DNA of 46,057 nucleotides, taken from Bacteroidota bacterium. GTDB lineage: Bacteria > Bacteroidota > Ignavibacteria > SZUA-365. Shown piece after piece: positions 34,840-43,000 of this stretch (positions are counted from its first letter, which is position 1; each line of letters begins with the position of its first letter). The notes under the pieces were generated by a model, which was not told where the DNA came from, ran no database searches, and saw only the letters and a list, made by a program, of their open reading frames with translations. The position numbers were made by a program, and so were the translations under genes. The DNA lies in assembly GCA_014860565.1 (NCBI GenBank), contig JACZJN010000203.1, positions 1-46,057 on the forward strand, given 5' to 3'.

Positions 34840-35577
34840 TTAGCAATCCAGCAAGGGGATGAGTTCCTGTTCGGCACGGCGTAAATCCTCGACGGTGTCG
34901 AGCTCCATGCAGGGATACGCGCTGATGTCCACGGCGTACAGCGCGCGACCTTCACGAATGACCTCCTCGAAGGCGGCTTCGTAGAAAATGTCCACCCTTC
35001 CGTCGGCGACGATCATGCGTTCGAGCACTTCGTACAGATGCGCGGTGAATGGCGCGGAGAAGCGCTCGATGCCGATGGATTCCCCGACCGCATCGGCGAC
35101 GGACACGACCTTGCTGATTTCGCGAATCCTTCCATCCCCGTCAAGGCGTACCTTGATTTCTTCCTCGCCGACATTGATCGCACAATTGAGGGCAATACAA
35201 TCCGCATACGGTGATGCGAGCAGTGCACCGACGATGCGGTGGTCGAACAGGATGTCGCTGTCGAGCAGCAGCATGTCTCCCCCTGCGACGGCATCCTTCG
35301 CGAGCCACAGCGAATAAATGTTGTTTGTCGCGTCATACACCGGGTTATGGATGAATACGGCATCGAGTCCGGGCCATTGATTGGCGACGAAATCCTCGAT
35401 CTGTTCGCGCAGATAGCCGGTGACGAAGACGAAGCGGCCGATACCATTGGCTAGCAGGTTGTCTACCGTGCGCTGGAGTATGGTTTTCTCCCCCAGCGTG
35501 AGCAGACACTTGGGTGTCGTGTCGGTCAGAGGACGCATACGCGAGGCGACACCGGCGGCGAGGATGAGTGCGGTCAT
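34840..35577 (-). CDS. LicC-type sugar/choline-phosphate nucleotidyltransferase
   Basis: A 245-residue cytoplasmic enzyme that should join a nucleotide, probably CMP, to a small phosphorylated alcohol, amine or sugar. The N-terminal signature ALILAAGVASRMRPLT and PKCLL is the nucleotide-binding loop and lysine motif. TNNIYSLWLAKD and DMLLLDSDILFD provide the metal-binding Asp residues. The TNNIYSLW block is characteristic of the LicC/PntC-like group (phosphocholine or aminoethylphosphonate cytidylyltransferases). The ATG at 35577 overlaps the stop of the CDP-alcohol phosphotransferase gene by four bases (ATGA). The next gene begins 24 bp downstream. The substrate is not fixed by sequence. Confidence 0.83.
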   Translation of the reverse strand: MTALILAAGVASRMRPLTDTTPKCLLTLGEKTILQRTVDNLLANGIGRFVFVTGYLREQIEDFVANQWPGLDAVFIHNPVYDATNNIYSLWLAKDAVAGGDMLLLDSDILFDHRIVGALLASPYADCIALNCAINVGEEEIKVRLDGDGRIREISKVVSVADAVGESIGIERFSAPFTAHLYEVLERMIVADGRVDIFYEAAFEEVIREGRALYAVDISAYPCMELDTVEDLRRAEQELIPLLDC

Positions 35578-36455
35578 GGGCGTGCCGTGTTTTTCAGTCG
35601 ATGATTGATGATGCTCTGGAATGGGTACAGGACCAGGGCCCAGAGATTCGCCGCGATGACAAGTCCGTAGATGTAGAGGTCCATGCGGTTGAGAAGGGCG
35701 CATACCACAAGGAAGGTGATCTGCGTCGTCGGTCCAAGCAACAGCCAGAGCCGGATGATCACGCGATTGAGGCGATAATATTTCTTCGGATCCGCCTCCG
35801 CCAGATGGCTGTGTTCTCTGCTGCCGGACGTAATGCGGCTTTGCAGGCGCGAATATCCGACGTAGATGCCGATGAGAATGCGATCGAAGTAGTGGTCCCC
35901 TTGCCTGCGCATCTCCTCGCGCTCGGCTTCGAAGGCCTGAAGATCCTCCTCGAACGTGCTCACACGCCGCAGCACGACGTCGAGAAAGCGGTTTCGGTAG
36001 TAATCGACGATGATCGCATGCACGGCGTTGCTGAGTCCCGCGGCCACGAGCATCAGCCACCAGAATCCCGGATCGTCGGACGCATTGGCGAAGCCGATGC
36101 CGATGCCGATGTACACGGTGATGTCGACGACGTAATCAGAGACGCCGTCGAGAATGCGTCCGGTGCGCGTCCCGTTTTTCTTGAGCCGCGCGAGTTGCCC
36201 GTCGCTGCAGTCAAGCACATCGTAAATGATAAGAAGGACGGCGGCGGCAACGAGGGTGGTCGGAGTGCCGACAGCGAAGGCCGCCCCGGCGATGATGCCG
36301 AGAATCATCGAGACGACGGTGATCTGGTTCGGCGTGATGTCGGTGGCGTAGATCGCCTTGACGAAGAGAAATGCGAGGGGACGGTAGAAGACGAGATCGA
36401 AAAACTCTTCCACTTCCCGCATTTTCAGGGAGGATTGGTACTCTTCACGCAGCAT
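35574..36455 (-). CDS. CDP-alcohol phosphotransferase
   Basis: A 293-residue integral membrane enzyme that transfers a phospho-alcohol from a CDP-activated donor to a lipid or polyol acceptor. The full CDP-AP signature, D-x2-DG-x2-AR-x8-G-x3-D-x3-D, is present at residues 82-107 (DCSDGQLAR, then G, then RILDGVSD), with all four metal-binding aspartates. About six hydrophobic helices surround it. A soluble insert between helices (about 150-205) has many charged residues. The ATG overlaps the aminotransferase stop (TGATG), and an alternative GTG lies one codon upstream. Its 3' end overlaps the nucleotidyltransferase gene, so the three are one translational unit. Confidence 0.88.
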   Translation of the reverse strand: MLREEYQSSLKMREVEEFFDLVFYRPLAFLFVKAIYATDITPNQITVVSMILGIIAGAAFAVGTPTTLVAAAVLLIIYDVLDCSDGQLARLKKNGTRTGRILDGVSDYVVDITVYIGIGIGFANASDDPGFWWLMLVAAGLSNAVHAIIVDYYRNRFLDVVLRRVSTFEEDLQAFEAEREEMRRQGDHYFDRILIGIYVGYSRLQSRITSGSREHSHLAEADPKKYYRLNRVIIRLWLLLGPTTQITFLVVCALLNRMDLYIYGLVIAANLWALVLYPFQSIINHRLKNTARP

Positions 36456-37504
36456 CACGCAGGCACCCGTTCCTGAACAAAGGCACGAATCGCGTCAGCG
36501 AGGATACGGTTCTGTTCCTGCGTTCCGAGAGTGATGCGCATATGTGTGTGCAGTTCGTCTTCGTTCATGAACTTGACGATCAGTCCGCGCGCGGTAAGAT
36601 CCTGCTTCAGCGGAGCGCAAAGCTCCTCCGGCATTTTCACCAGCACGAAATTCGCAACGGATTCGAACACTGTGAATCCCGGCAGCGCCCCGAGTGTGCG
36701 GCGGAACATGTCCCGATCCTCTTCCATCTTCGCGGTGATGTTCGTGTAATACTCGATGGAATCGAGCGCCGCCAGGGCGATCAGCTCCGAGAGTCTGCTG
36801 TATCCAAGATAGCGCGCACTGAAATGTTCAAGCGCGGTGAGATTGCTCCCCATCACTGCGTAGCCGATGCGTACTCCGGCAAGGGCGTAGTACTTGGAGA
36901 ATGTCCGCACGATAAGGAGATTCGGGAACTCCGCACGCAGATCCCCGACGAGGTTGTTGTCCTGCGAGGCGTACGACCAGTATGCCTGATCGAGTACGAT
37001 GATTCCTTCGCGCATATGCCGCAGCACCCGCAGCAGGTCATCATGCGCAAGCGCGTTGCCCGTGGGATTGTTGGGTGAACTGATCAGCACGACTGCGGGT
37101 TTGTGCTCGTCATAGATGCGAAGCATGGCGGGGATATCGTATGAGTAGGATTCCCCGCCTTCGACGATCGGATACTCCACCGACACGCCATTCACTTCCT
37201 CGGCGATGGTCTTGTAATACCACCACGAGTGCGAGGGGATCATGATGCGATCACCCGCGCCGAGATAGCAGTGCACGGTTTGCTTGAGAATGTCCTCCGC
37301 TCCGTAGCCCAGGAGAATGTCGCGTTCCGCGACTCCGAAATCGCCGGCGAGGCGCTCGGAAAGGATGGATTTCACCCCGCGAGAAAAATCGCGGGAATAG
37401 ACGCTCATTTGTTCGATGCCGACGCCGCGGAGCACGTCGAAACATGCGGGAGCGGGACCGTACTGATTTTCATTCCGGTCGAAATAAAGCAGTTGAGATG
37501 ACAC
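36455..37504 (-). CDS. HisC/CobD-like PLP-dependent aminotransferase or decarboxylase
   Basis: A 349-residue fold-type I PLP enzyme. SSPNNPTGN (the Asn contacting PLP), LDQAYWSYA (the Asp pairing with the pyridine nitrogen), and TFSKYYALAGVRIGY (the Schiff-base Lys in SK) are visible. The family includes histidinol-phosphate aminotransferase and CobD-type amino-acid-phosphate decarboxylases, which differ by few residues. It does not lie among histidine or cobalamin genes here, so a role in making an aminoalcohol phosphate or amino-sugar precursor for its partners is more likely. The GTG at 37504 has AGGAG six bases ahead. It opens the five-gene minus-strand run. Confidence 0.8.
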   Translation of the reverse strand: MSSQLLYFDRNENQYGPAPACFDVLRGVGIEQMSVYSRDFSRGVKSILSERLAGDFGVAERDILLGYGAEDILKQTVHCYLGAGDRIMIPSHSWWYYKTIAEEVNGVSVEYPIVEGGESYSYDIPAMLRIYDEHKPAVVLISSPNNPTGNALAHDDLLRVLRHMREGIIVLDQAYWSYASQDNNLVGDLRAEFPNLLIVRTFSKYYALAGVRIGYAVMGSNLTALEHFSARYLGYSRLSELIALAALDSIEYYTNITAKMEEDRDMFRRTLGALPGFTVFESVANFVLVKMPEELCAPLKQDLTARGLIVKFMNEDELHTHMRITLGTQEQNRILADAIRAFVQERVPA

Positions 37505-37790
37505 TTCGGTCTCCTGATGCTGTGATAGTTCCCCAGGTACGGCGGATCATCCATGAAGGTGATCCGTCCATTCACATCCGTAATGGTATTCATAATCGAG
37601 AAATATTTCAAGCCGGAACGCCGTCCGGAATTTCTCATCCGAAACGGACGATCGGGGGTCGACACGAAGACAGATGGCTATAAATATTGACAGCGCCGGC
37701 TCCCCCGTCCCGAACAGGGCAGCGGCGACATCTTCCGCATGAGTGCCGGAATCATCGACGAACCACACGCGAAGGCGATGTGATAAATGG
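37505..37790. other. Upstream region of the five-gene operon
   Basis: The 286 bp between the beta-helix gene stop and the aminotransferase start must hold the operon promoter. One minus-strand frame (37547-37768) opens with FVDDSGTHAEDVAAAL, which looks protein-like, but it has no ribosome-binding site and no family I can name. It may be a decayed gene end. No convincing promoter motif was identified. Confidence 0.4.
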
Positions 37791-38756
37791 TCAGGGGGTT
37801 ATTGACGTCATCAGCAGGTGCGCGAGTGTCGGCGGAAAAGCCACGGCTTTGCTGCGGGAGAATGGAAATTTTCCCGGCGGCGAAGCGTGACGTGCGATGG
37901 AAGGCACATGAATGCGCTGGCGATAGCGTTCCGCGATCGTCTCGCTGCTCATGTTGGTGATGAAGGAATTGACGATGGTTAAACTCGGACCGCAAAACGA
38001 TCCCTCGGACGCGGAACCCGATGGAGCCCTATTTCCGTAGATCGAACTGTTTGAAATCCGACCTGTTGCATTGAAAATGTAAAATCCCCCCGAATGTGAT
38101 TGTGAGACATTCTCATAGATCCGTGATGAATGAATGATCGCGGTTCCGAATGATACGTAGAGTCCTCCTCCACATGCCTCTCCCTCGCATATGACTGCCT
38201 CGTTCTGAGTTATTTCACAATCCCTGAGCGCAATGACGCCTCGGTTGAATCGTCCCCCGGCATAGATGCCCCCTCCGTTCCGCGCGCGTCCGTTCCGGAT
38301 ATCACAGCGGGAGACGGTCAGCATGCCGTCCTTGCACAAAAGGATGACCCCTCCGTCGGACTCCGTCTCCAGGCTGGAGACATCGCCACCTCGCAGCAGC
38401 AGGTTGGATATCGTCACAAGACGGCGAAATCCCGGATCGATGCGAAATACGCGCCAGGGTGATCGGCCAGGGTCTTGCACTTGTATGGTGACGTTGAAAC
38501 CGCTCCCCGGTTCCTTGTTGCTGCCATCGATAATCAGGGATTTTCCCCGGATGTACAGTTCCGATTCGATAGTGATGATCTCGCTTCCCGAAGGGAGCGC
38601 GAAGACGATATGGTCACCGTCCTTTGCATGGTGGAGCGCAGCGCGCAATGTACCCGGACCGCTGTCCGCATTCGATGTGACGACCAGGGGGCTGGCGGCT
38701 ATAGACGTGACCGACATGAAAAACAGAAATAGAAGAAGAAAACGTGTCGTTTTCAT
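37791..38756 (-). CDS. Beta-helix (Pmp-like) exported protein, probably truncated
   Basis: A 321-residue protein with a signal peptide (FLLLFLFFMSVTSIAAS) followed by VVTSNADSGPGTLRAALHHA. This is the standard opening of large exported right-handed beta-helix proteins related to chlamydial Pmp and adhesin families. Helix rungs follow (GGGIYAGG, GGGLYVSFG, SGGFYIFNATG). After about residue 255 the chain turns basic and irregular (RQRIHVPSIARHASPPGKF) and ends without a sorting domain. Intact members usually run for 500-1000 residues and end in a T9SS domain. A frameshift or deletion near 37990 probably removed the rest. AAGG precedes the ATG. Confidence 0.65.
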   Translation of the reverse strand: MKTTRFLLLFLFFMSVTSIAASPLVVTSNADSGPGTLRAALHHAKDGDHIVFALPSGSEIITIESELYIRGKSLIIDGSNKEPGSGFNVTIQVQDPGRSPWRVFRIDPGFRRLVTISNLLLRGGDVSSLETESDGGVILLCKDGMLTVSRCDIRNGRARNGGGIYAGGRFNRGVIALRDCEITQNEAVICEGEACGGGLYVSFGTAIIHSSRIYENVSQSHSGGFYIFNATGRISNSSIYGNRAPSGSASEGSFCGPSLTIVNSFITNMSSETIAERYRQRIHVPSIARHASPPGKFPFSRSKAVAFPPTLAHLLMTSITP

Positions 38757-39212
38757 GACCTTGCCTCATACTTATCTAGGTGCGAAACGCCGTCCTCGTC
38801 GTTAGGCGATTTCCGAGACGACACCCGCAATGTATGGCGGCAACCTTTCGGTGGGCTGAATCGAAGATGAAAATAGTGTAGGGAAAACAAGCAGGCCCTG
38901 CCGGAGCGAGATCGCAGCTTCCATCCAGCCGAGATGATCTCTTCCGACAGGGTCTGACGCCCTCGTCTCCACCGGTCCTCCTTCCCCTGAAACCCTCACT
39001 CCTCCAGAACAGCCCTCACTCCCGACCTCCTTTCTCTCGCGCCTGAGCGGCGCCTCCTGCATTGAACCCCATGGGCCATTGATCCCCGTTGCGTCGGAAT
39101 CTTCTGCGGAGCCCCCCGGCACCCGCGGCACTGCGATTGAAACGAAGCACCGGATCCTCTTGCAGCGTGCAGCATCGGAGCTGCGCGATCAGCGAGTACA
39201 AATAAACGAAAA
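38757..39212. other. Intergenic region, no gene recognised
   Basis: This stretch lies upstream of the beta-helix gene and downstream of the cupin. No conserved frame was found. A nearly perfect inverted repeat (CCCTGCCGGA at 38896-38905 and TCCGACAGGG at 38943-38952, one mismatch) could fold into a hairpin with a 37-base loop. The strand bias around 38960-39060, rich in C and T on the plus strand, is not explained by a recognised gene. Confidence 0.4.
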
Positions 39213-39246
39213 AACGACCCGTCTTATCTTTCAAATGCGGGTCGTT
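39213..39246 (-). terminator. Intrinsic terminator after the cupin gene
   Basis: The arms AACGACCCG and CGGGTCGTT pair exactly. Read on the minus strand, the stem is followed by a T-rich run (TTTTTTCGTTTATTTG), the classical intrinsic form. It lies about 150 bp past the end of the leftward cupin gene at 39395-39754. The other side also has T residues, so it may work in both directions. Confidence 0.8.
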
Positions 39247-39341
39247 TTCTATCAATATCTGCCAAATTGGGAGAATTTCAACAATTTCGTCATCTCGACA
39301 CCCGAATATCATCCGCCCCGATCCCCGGCATGAAAGCCAAA

Positions 39342-39376
39342 GTCCTATGTCCTATGTCCTATGTCCAAAGTCCTAC
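39342..39376. repeat. Tandem 7-bp repeat (GTCCTAT-type), 5 units
   Basis: Five consecutive heptamers follow the pattern GTCCTAT, GTCCTAT, GTCCTAT, GTCCAAA, GTCCTAC. A degenerate half-unit flanks each side. It lies about 20 bp past the cupin stop codon and before the terminator, so it would be in the 3' untranslated RNA. Confidence 0.9.
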
Positions 39377-39394
39377 GTCGACGCCGAAGGCGTC

Positions 39395-39754
39395 TCACAC
39401 CCAGACATCGTTCTGCGCGGTGAGCTCGCCGCCTGCATCGCCGGTATTCCGTACGCCGCGAGGTTCGATCAGCAGCACGTGACATTCTTCCCTGGCATGG
39501 GGACGATGATCGACGTTTTTGGCCACGACGATCAGTTCGCCTTCTCCCAGCACGACCGACCGATCTCGAAATTCGATCTCGAGCTCGCCTTTCATGACGA
39601 AAAACAGTTCGTCCGTATCCTCATGCCGATGCCATACGAAATCACCCTTCAGCTTCGCCAGCTTCACCTGATAGTCATTGAGTTCGGCGATCACCCGCGG
39701 CGACCAGTGATCGTCGAAAAGGGTGAGTTTGTCGATCAGATTGACAGGGTCCAT
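39395..39754 (-). CDS. Cupin-domain protein with intact metal site
   Basis: A 119-residue cytoplasmic beta-barrel. The first cupin motif is complete: GDFVWHRHEDTDELFFVMKG gives His-x-His, Glu and Gly. The second (GEGELIVVAKNVDHRPHA) supplies the last histidine, so it should bind a divalent metal. It is close to a widespread family annotated as mannose-6-phosphate-isomerase-like cupins; enzymatic activity is generally unproven. AGGAGG is well placed ahead of the ATG, and an intrinsic terminator follows. The gene is therefore a compact single-gene unit. Its 5' region begins directly at a tandem-repeat tract, which could affect its expression. Confidence 0.85.
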   Translation of the reverse strand: MDPVNLIDKLTLFDDHWSPRVIAELNDYQVKLAKLKGDFVWHRHEDTDELFFVMKGELEIEFRDRSVVLGEGELIVVAKNVDHRPHAREECHVLLIEPRGVRNTGDAGGELTAQNDVWV

Positions 39755-39772
39755 GTTTCCTCCTGCGTCTTT

Positions 39773-39841
39773 CGTGCTCGTGCTCGTCCTTCGTGCTCGT
39801 GCTCGTGCTCGTGCTTCGTGCTCGTGCTTCGTGCTCGTGCT
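39773..39841. repeat. Tandem CGTGCT(T) repeat, 11 units of 6-7 bp
   Basis: Eleven head-to-tail units, eight of CGTGCT and three seven-base variants (CGTCCTT, CGTGCTT, CGTGCTT). The tract starts 19 bp upstream of the cupin start codon on the minus strand, immediately beyond its ribosome-binding site. Two further units reappear at 39991-40002, on the other side of a palindromic block. Confidence 0.92.
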
Positions 39842-39858
39842 CGATACCGCATTGCGCC

Positions 39859-39985
39859 GCCCTTTCAGGGCTGAGGGGGGAGAGAGATGCCCGCCCTACC
39901 CCAGGGCTGAGCCGTCTCCGCTCCGCTGCGCGGAGCTCCGCCGCGCTCTGCGCCCTGGGCTGCAATGGAACGCGCTTTCAGCGCG
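39859..39985. repeat. Composite palindromic intergenic element
   Basis: Three hairpins lie in a row: GCCCT-TTC-AGGGC at 39859-39871; a large stem with CCCAGGGC at 39900-39907 and GCCCTGGG at 39952-39959, enclosing GCTCCG-CTGCG-CGGAGC at 39920-39936; and CGCGCT-TTC-AGCGCG at 39971-39985. The first and third share a CT-TTC-AG tip. It resembles mobile or REP-like palindromic repeats that decorate intergenic DNA, here bracketed by CGTGCT repeats. Confidence 0.7.
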
Positions 39986-39990
39986 AATAC

Positions 39991-40002
39991 CGTGCTCGTG
40001 CT
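39991..40002. repeat. Two CGTGCT units flanking the palindromic element
   Basis: CGTGCT CGTGCT, followed by a degenerate third unit CGTGAT. It has the same orientation and sequence as the tract at 39773-39841, and sits just before the 3' end of the hybrid sensor gene at 40012. The palindromic element may have been inserted into, or grown within, one longer tract. Confidence 0.8.
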
Positions 40003-40011
40003 CGTGATTCC

Positions 40012-43000
40012 TCATCCTTCCCGGATCGCCTCTCCGGGCGTCATGCCGAATTCCTCGCGGAAGCAGGTCGTGAAATATGACTGGCTTCCGAACCCGACGC
40101 CGTAGGCGATCTCGGCGATGCTTCCTGCGCCCTGTTCGAGCATCTCCTTGGCGCGCCGGAGACGGATCGTACGAATGAATCGGGCCGGGGACATATCGGT
40201 GAGCGCCTTGAGTTTGCGCTGGAAATTGCTGCGGCTCATGCCGATTTCCTCGAACAGTGCGGCGGGATTTAGATCTTCGTCGGCCAGATGCTCGTCGACG
40301 AGCGTGATGACACGGTCGAGGAATTCCTGATCCTTCGATACATACTGCCGTGGATCCAGACGGAAGTTTTCGAGCGAGGCAAATCGCGCTGCCTGCGCGC
40401 GCCGCACGGTGATCAGGTTGCGCACCCGCAGCTGCAGTTCCTCCGGATCGAAGGGCTTTGTCAGATAATCGTTCGCACCCTCCTCCAGGCCCGTCATCCG
40501 GCTGCGGTCGTCACCACGTGCGGTCAGGAGAATGACCGGGATGTGGCTGGTTTCGGCATCCGCACGAATCGCGCGGCATAGAGCGAAGCCGTCCATCACC
40601 GGCATCATCACGTCGCTGATGATCAGGTCCGGAGCCTCGGCGATAGCGGACGCCACGCCCTGCTCTCCGTCGGCGGCCTCGATCACGCGATAGGAGGAAG
40701 TGAGAATGTCGTGCATGTATTCGCGCAGATCCGCATGATCGTCCACCAGCAGCACCAGGGGTAAATCCTCCCGGCGTCCGCCTCTCTCACTCTCGACGGA
40801 GGACGCTGAGTCGAGACGTTTCCGTCCCTCCGCGGCTGCCGGGGCGAGAATTTCTTCCTGAGGTTCCGCTGCGTTCATGGAGTCGATGCCCATTCCCGTA
40901 GGAATCGTCACGGTAAATGCGCTCCCTTCTCCTTCGTGGCTGTGGACGCTGATTTCGCCTCCATGCATGGCGACGAGTTCGCGGACGAGCGCGAGTCCAA
41001 TCCCTGTGCCGCCGCTCGTTTGCTCATGCGCCCGGTAGAAGCGGTCGAAGACCAGCGCCAGCCGGTCGGCGGGAATGCCGCAACCGGTGTCGCTTACTTC
41101 GAGGGACATCATCGCTCCCCGCCCAGGAGCATCCTTCATGGACACCGTCACCGTCACGGCGCCGAGGGAATCGGTGAAGCGGAATGCGTTGGAGAGCAGA
41201 TTGACGAGGATATGCTCGACGGCCTCGCGGTCGTATGGCAGCACACAGCGCTCCACGCGCGTGCTGAATCGCAGAAGAATGCCGCGCTCCTCGGCATGCG
41301 AGGCGAACGAGGCCGTGATCCCACGCAGCAATGGGACGATGTCTTCTTCGCGCAGCGACAATTCCATTTTCCCCGCATCGATGCGCGAGAGATCGAGGAT
41401 CTGGTTGACGAGCTGAAGCAGTCGGCGCGCGTGCACAGTGATGACCCCGGATTTTTTCAGAAGCCATGGATCCTCGGAACGTTCGCTGATCTGTGCGGCA
41501 GGGCCAAGGATCAGTGTGAGCGGCGTCCGGAACTCATGCGAGATGTTCGAAAAGAATCGGGATTTCAACTGATCGATTTCCTGCAGCTGCTCGGCCTGAA
41601 CCCGTTCGCGTTCGAGCTGCTCCTGCAGACGGACCCGGTTGACGCGGATGCGCAGCAGCAGCCAGAACAAACCAAGAATCACCAGCGCATACAGCGCGTA
41701 GGCCCAGGTGGTGCGCCAGAGCGGCGGTGTGATGCGGATGATCAGCGACGCTCCCTCCTCGTTCCACACGCCGGCGGGGTTTGCCGCGGCGACGTGGAAG
41801 ACGTACTCGCCCGGACTCATGTTCGTAAATGTGGCCGTTCGTGAATTCCCCGCATCGATCCACTGGTCCTGATGCCCTTCGAGATTGTAGCGGTAGCGGT
41901 TTCTCGCGGGCGAGGTGAAGTCGAGCGCCGCGAATGATATGGTGATCATGTTTTGATCGTACGGCAGCTCGATGCGACGCGCGATCGAGAGCGGACGCTG
42001 CAGCGGACTGCCCGCTGCGCCGACCTGCACGGGCGTATTCCAGATACGCAATTCCGTGAGGACCACGGGCGGAGGCTTGCGTTGTGCGGTAGGTGGCGAC
42101 GAGGGACGCACCGTAAAGCCGTTCGTTCCACCGAAATACATCGTACCGTCGGAAGACAGCAATGTGGCGCCCGGATTGAACTGGATGTTAATGAGTCCGT
42201 CGCGGGCATCGAAGCGGCGTATGCGGCCACTGCGCAAATCAAGTGCGCTCAGCCCTCCGTGCGTAGTGATCCACAGCTGATGCCGACGGTCGAGAAAAAG
42301 TCCGCAAACAGCGTCGCTCGACAACCCCTGCCGCACCGTGTAGCGCCGCCACTTTCCGCTGATCGGATCGAGCTGGTACAGTCCCGCACCCAGCGTGCCG
42401 ATCCAGAGCTGTCCGTCATCGCCCTTGATGATGGAGGTGACATGTTGTCGGAACGGTGCACCGGGCGTCATCACAGCGCTGACGAAATTGCGGATGATCA
42501 TTCCATCGGGAAGAATGCGGTACAGACCGCCCACGCTTCCCACCCACAGCACACCGCCGTCGTGATACAGGGCACGCACCTGATGCTGCAGCAGGGTGAG
42601 GGAATCGCTTATATAGCGCGTGAATTGTCCCGTCGCGGGATCGATGCGATTGACGCCGTAGTTGCTGCCGATCCAGATGCGTCCGCGATCGTCCTGCAGG
42701 AGCGTGTGAATATCGTTATGCGTGAGTCCCTTCGGATCTTCGAAGCGGGCGTGGTACACCGTCCATTTCCCTGTCGTAGGGTCATAGCGATTCAGTCCCC
42801 CGCCGTAGGTTCCCGCCCAGAGCATGCCGCTGCGATCCTCGAGCAGCGAATAGATGCGCTTCTCGCTGGGCCCTTTCCCGCGTACCGGAGTGAAGGCATT
42901 GCTCCGCGGATTGAAACGGCAGATGCCTCCGCCGAAGGTACCGACCCAGATGTTGCCATCGCGGCTCTCCGAGAGAGCGCTCACGTCGTCGTGCACGAGA

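Noticed and set aside
35578-36060. N-terminal extension of the nucleotidyltransferase frame to 36060
   Set aside because: It lies over the CDP-alcohol phosphotransferase gene in another frame. The family starts exactly at MTALILAAG (35577), with an ATGA overlap.
37547-37768. A small gene starting VWFVDDSG upstream of the aminotransferase
   Set aside because: The opening looks protein-like, but there is no ribosome-binding site, no family match I can name, and the frame ends in irregular sequence within the operon leader.
39773-40002. A CRISPR array
   Set aside because: The units are 6-7 bp in direct contact with no spacers, and no cas genes are nearby.
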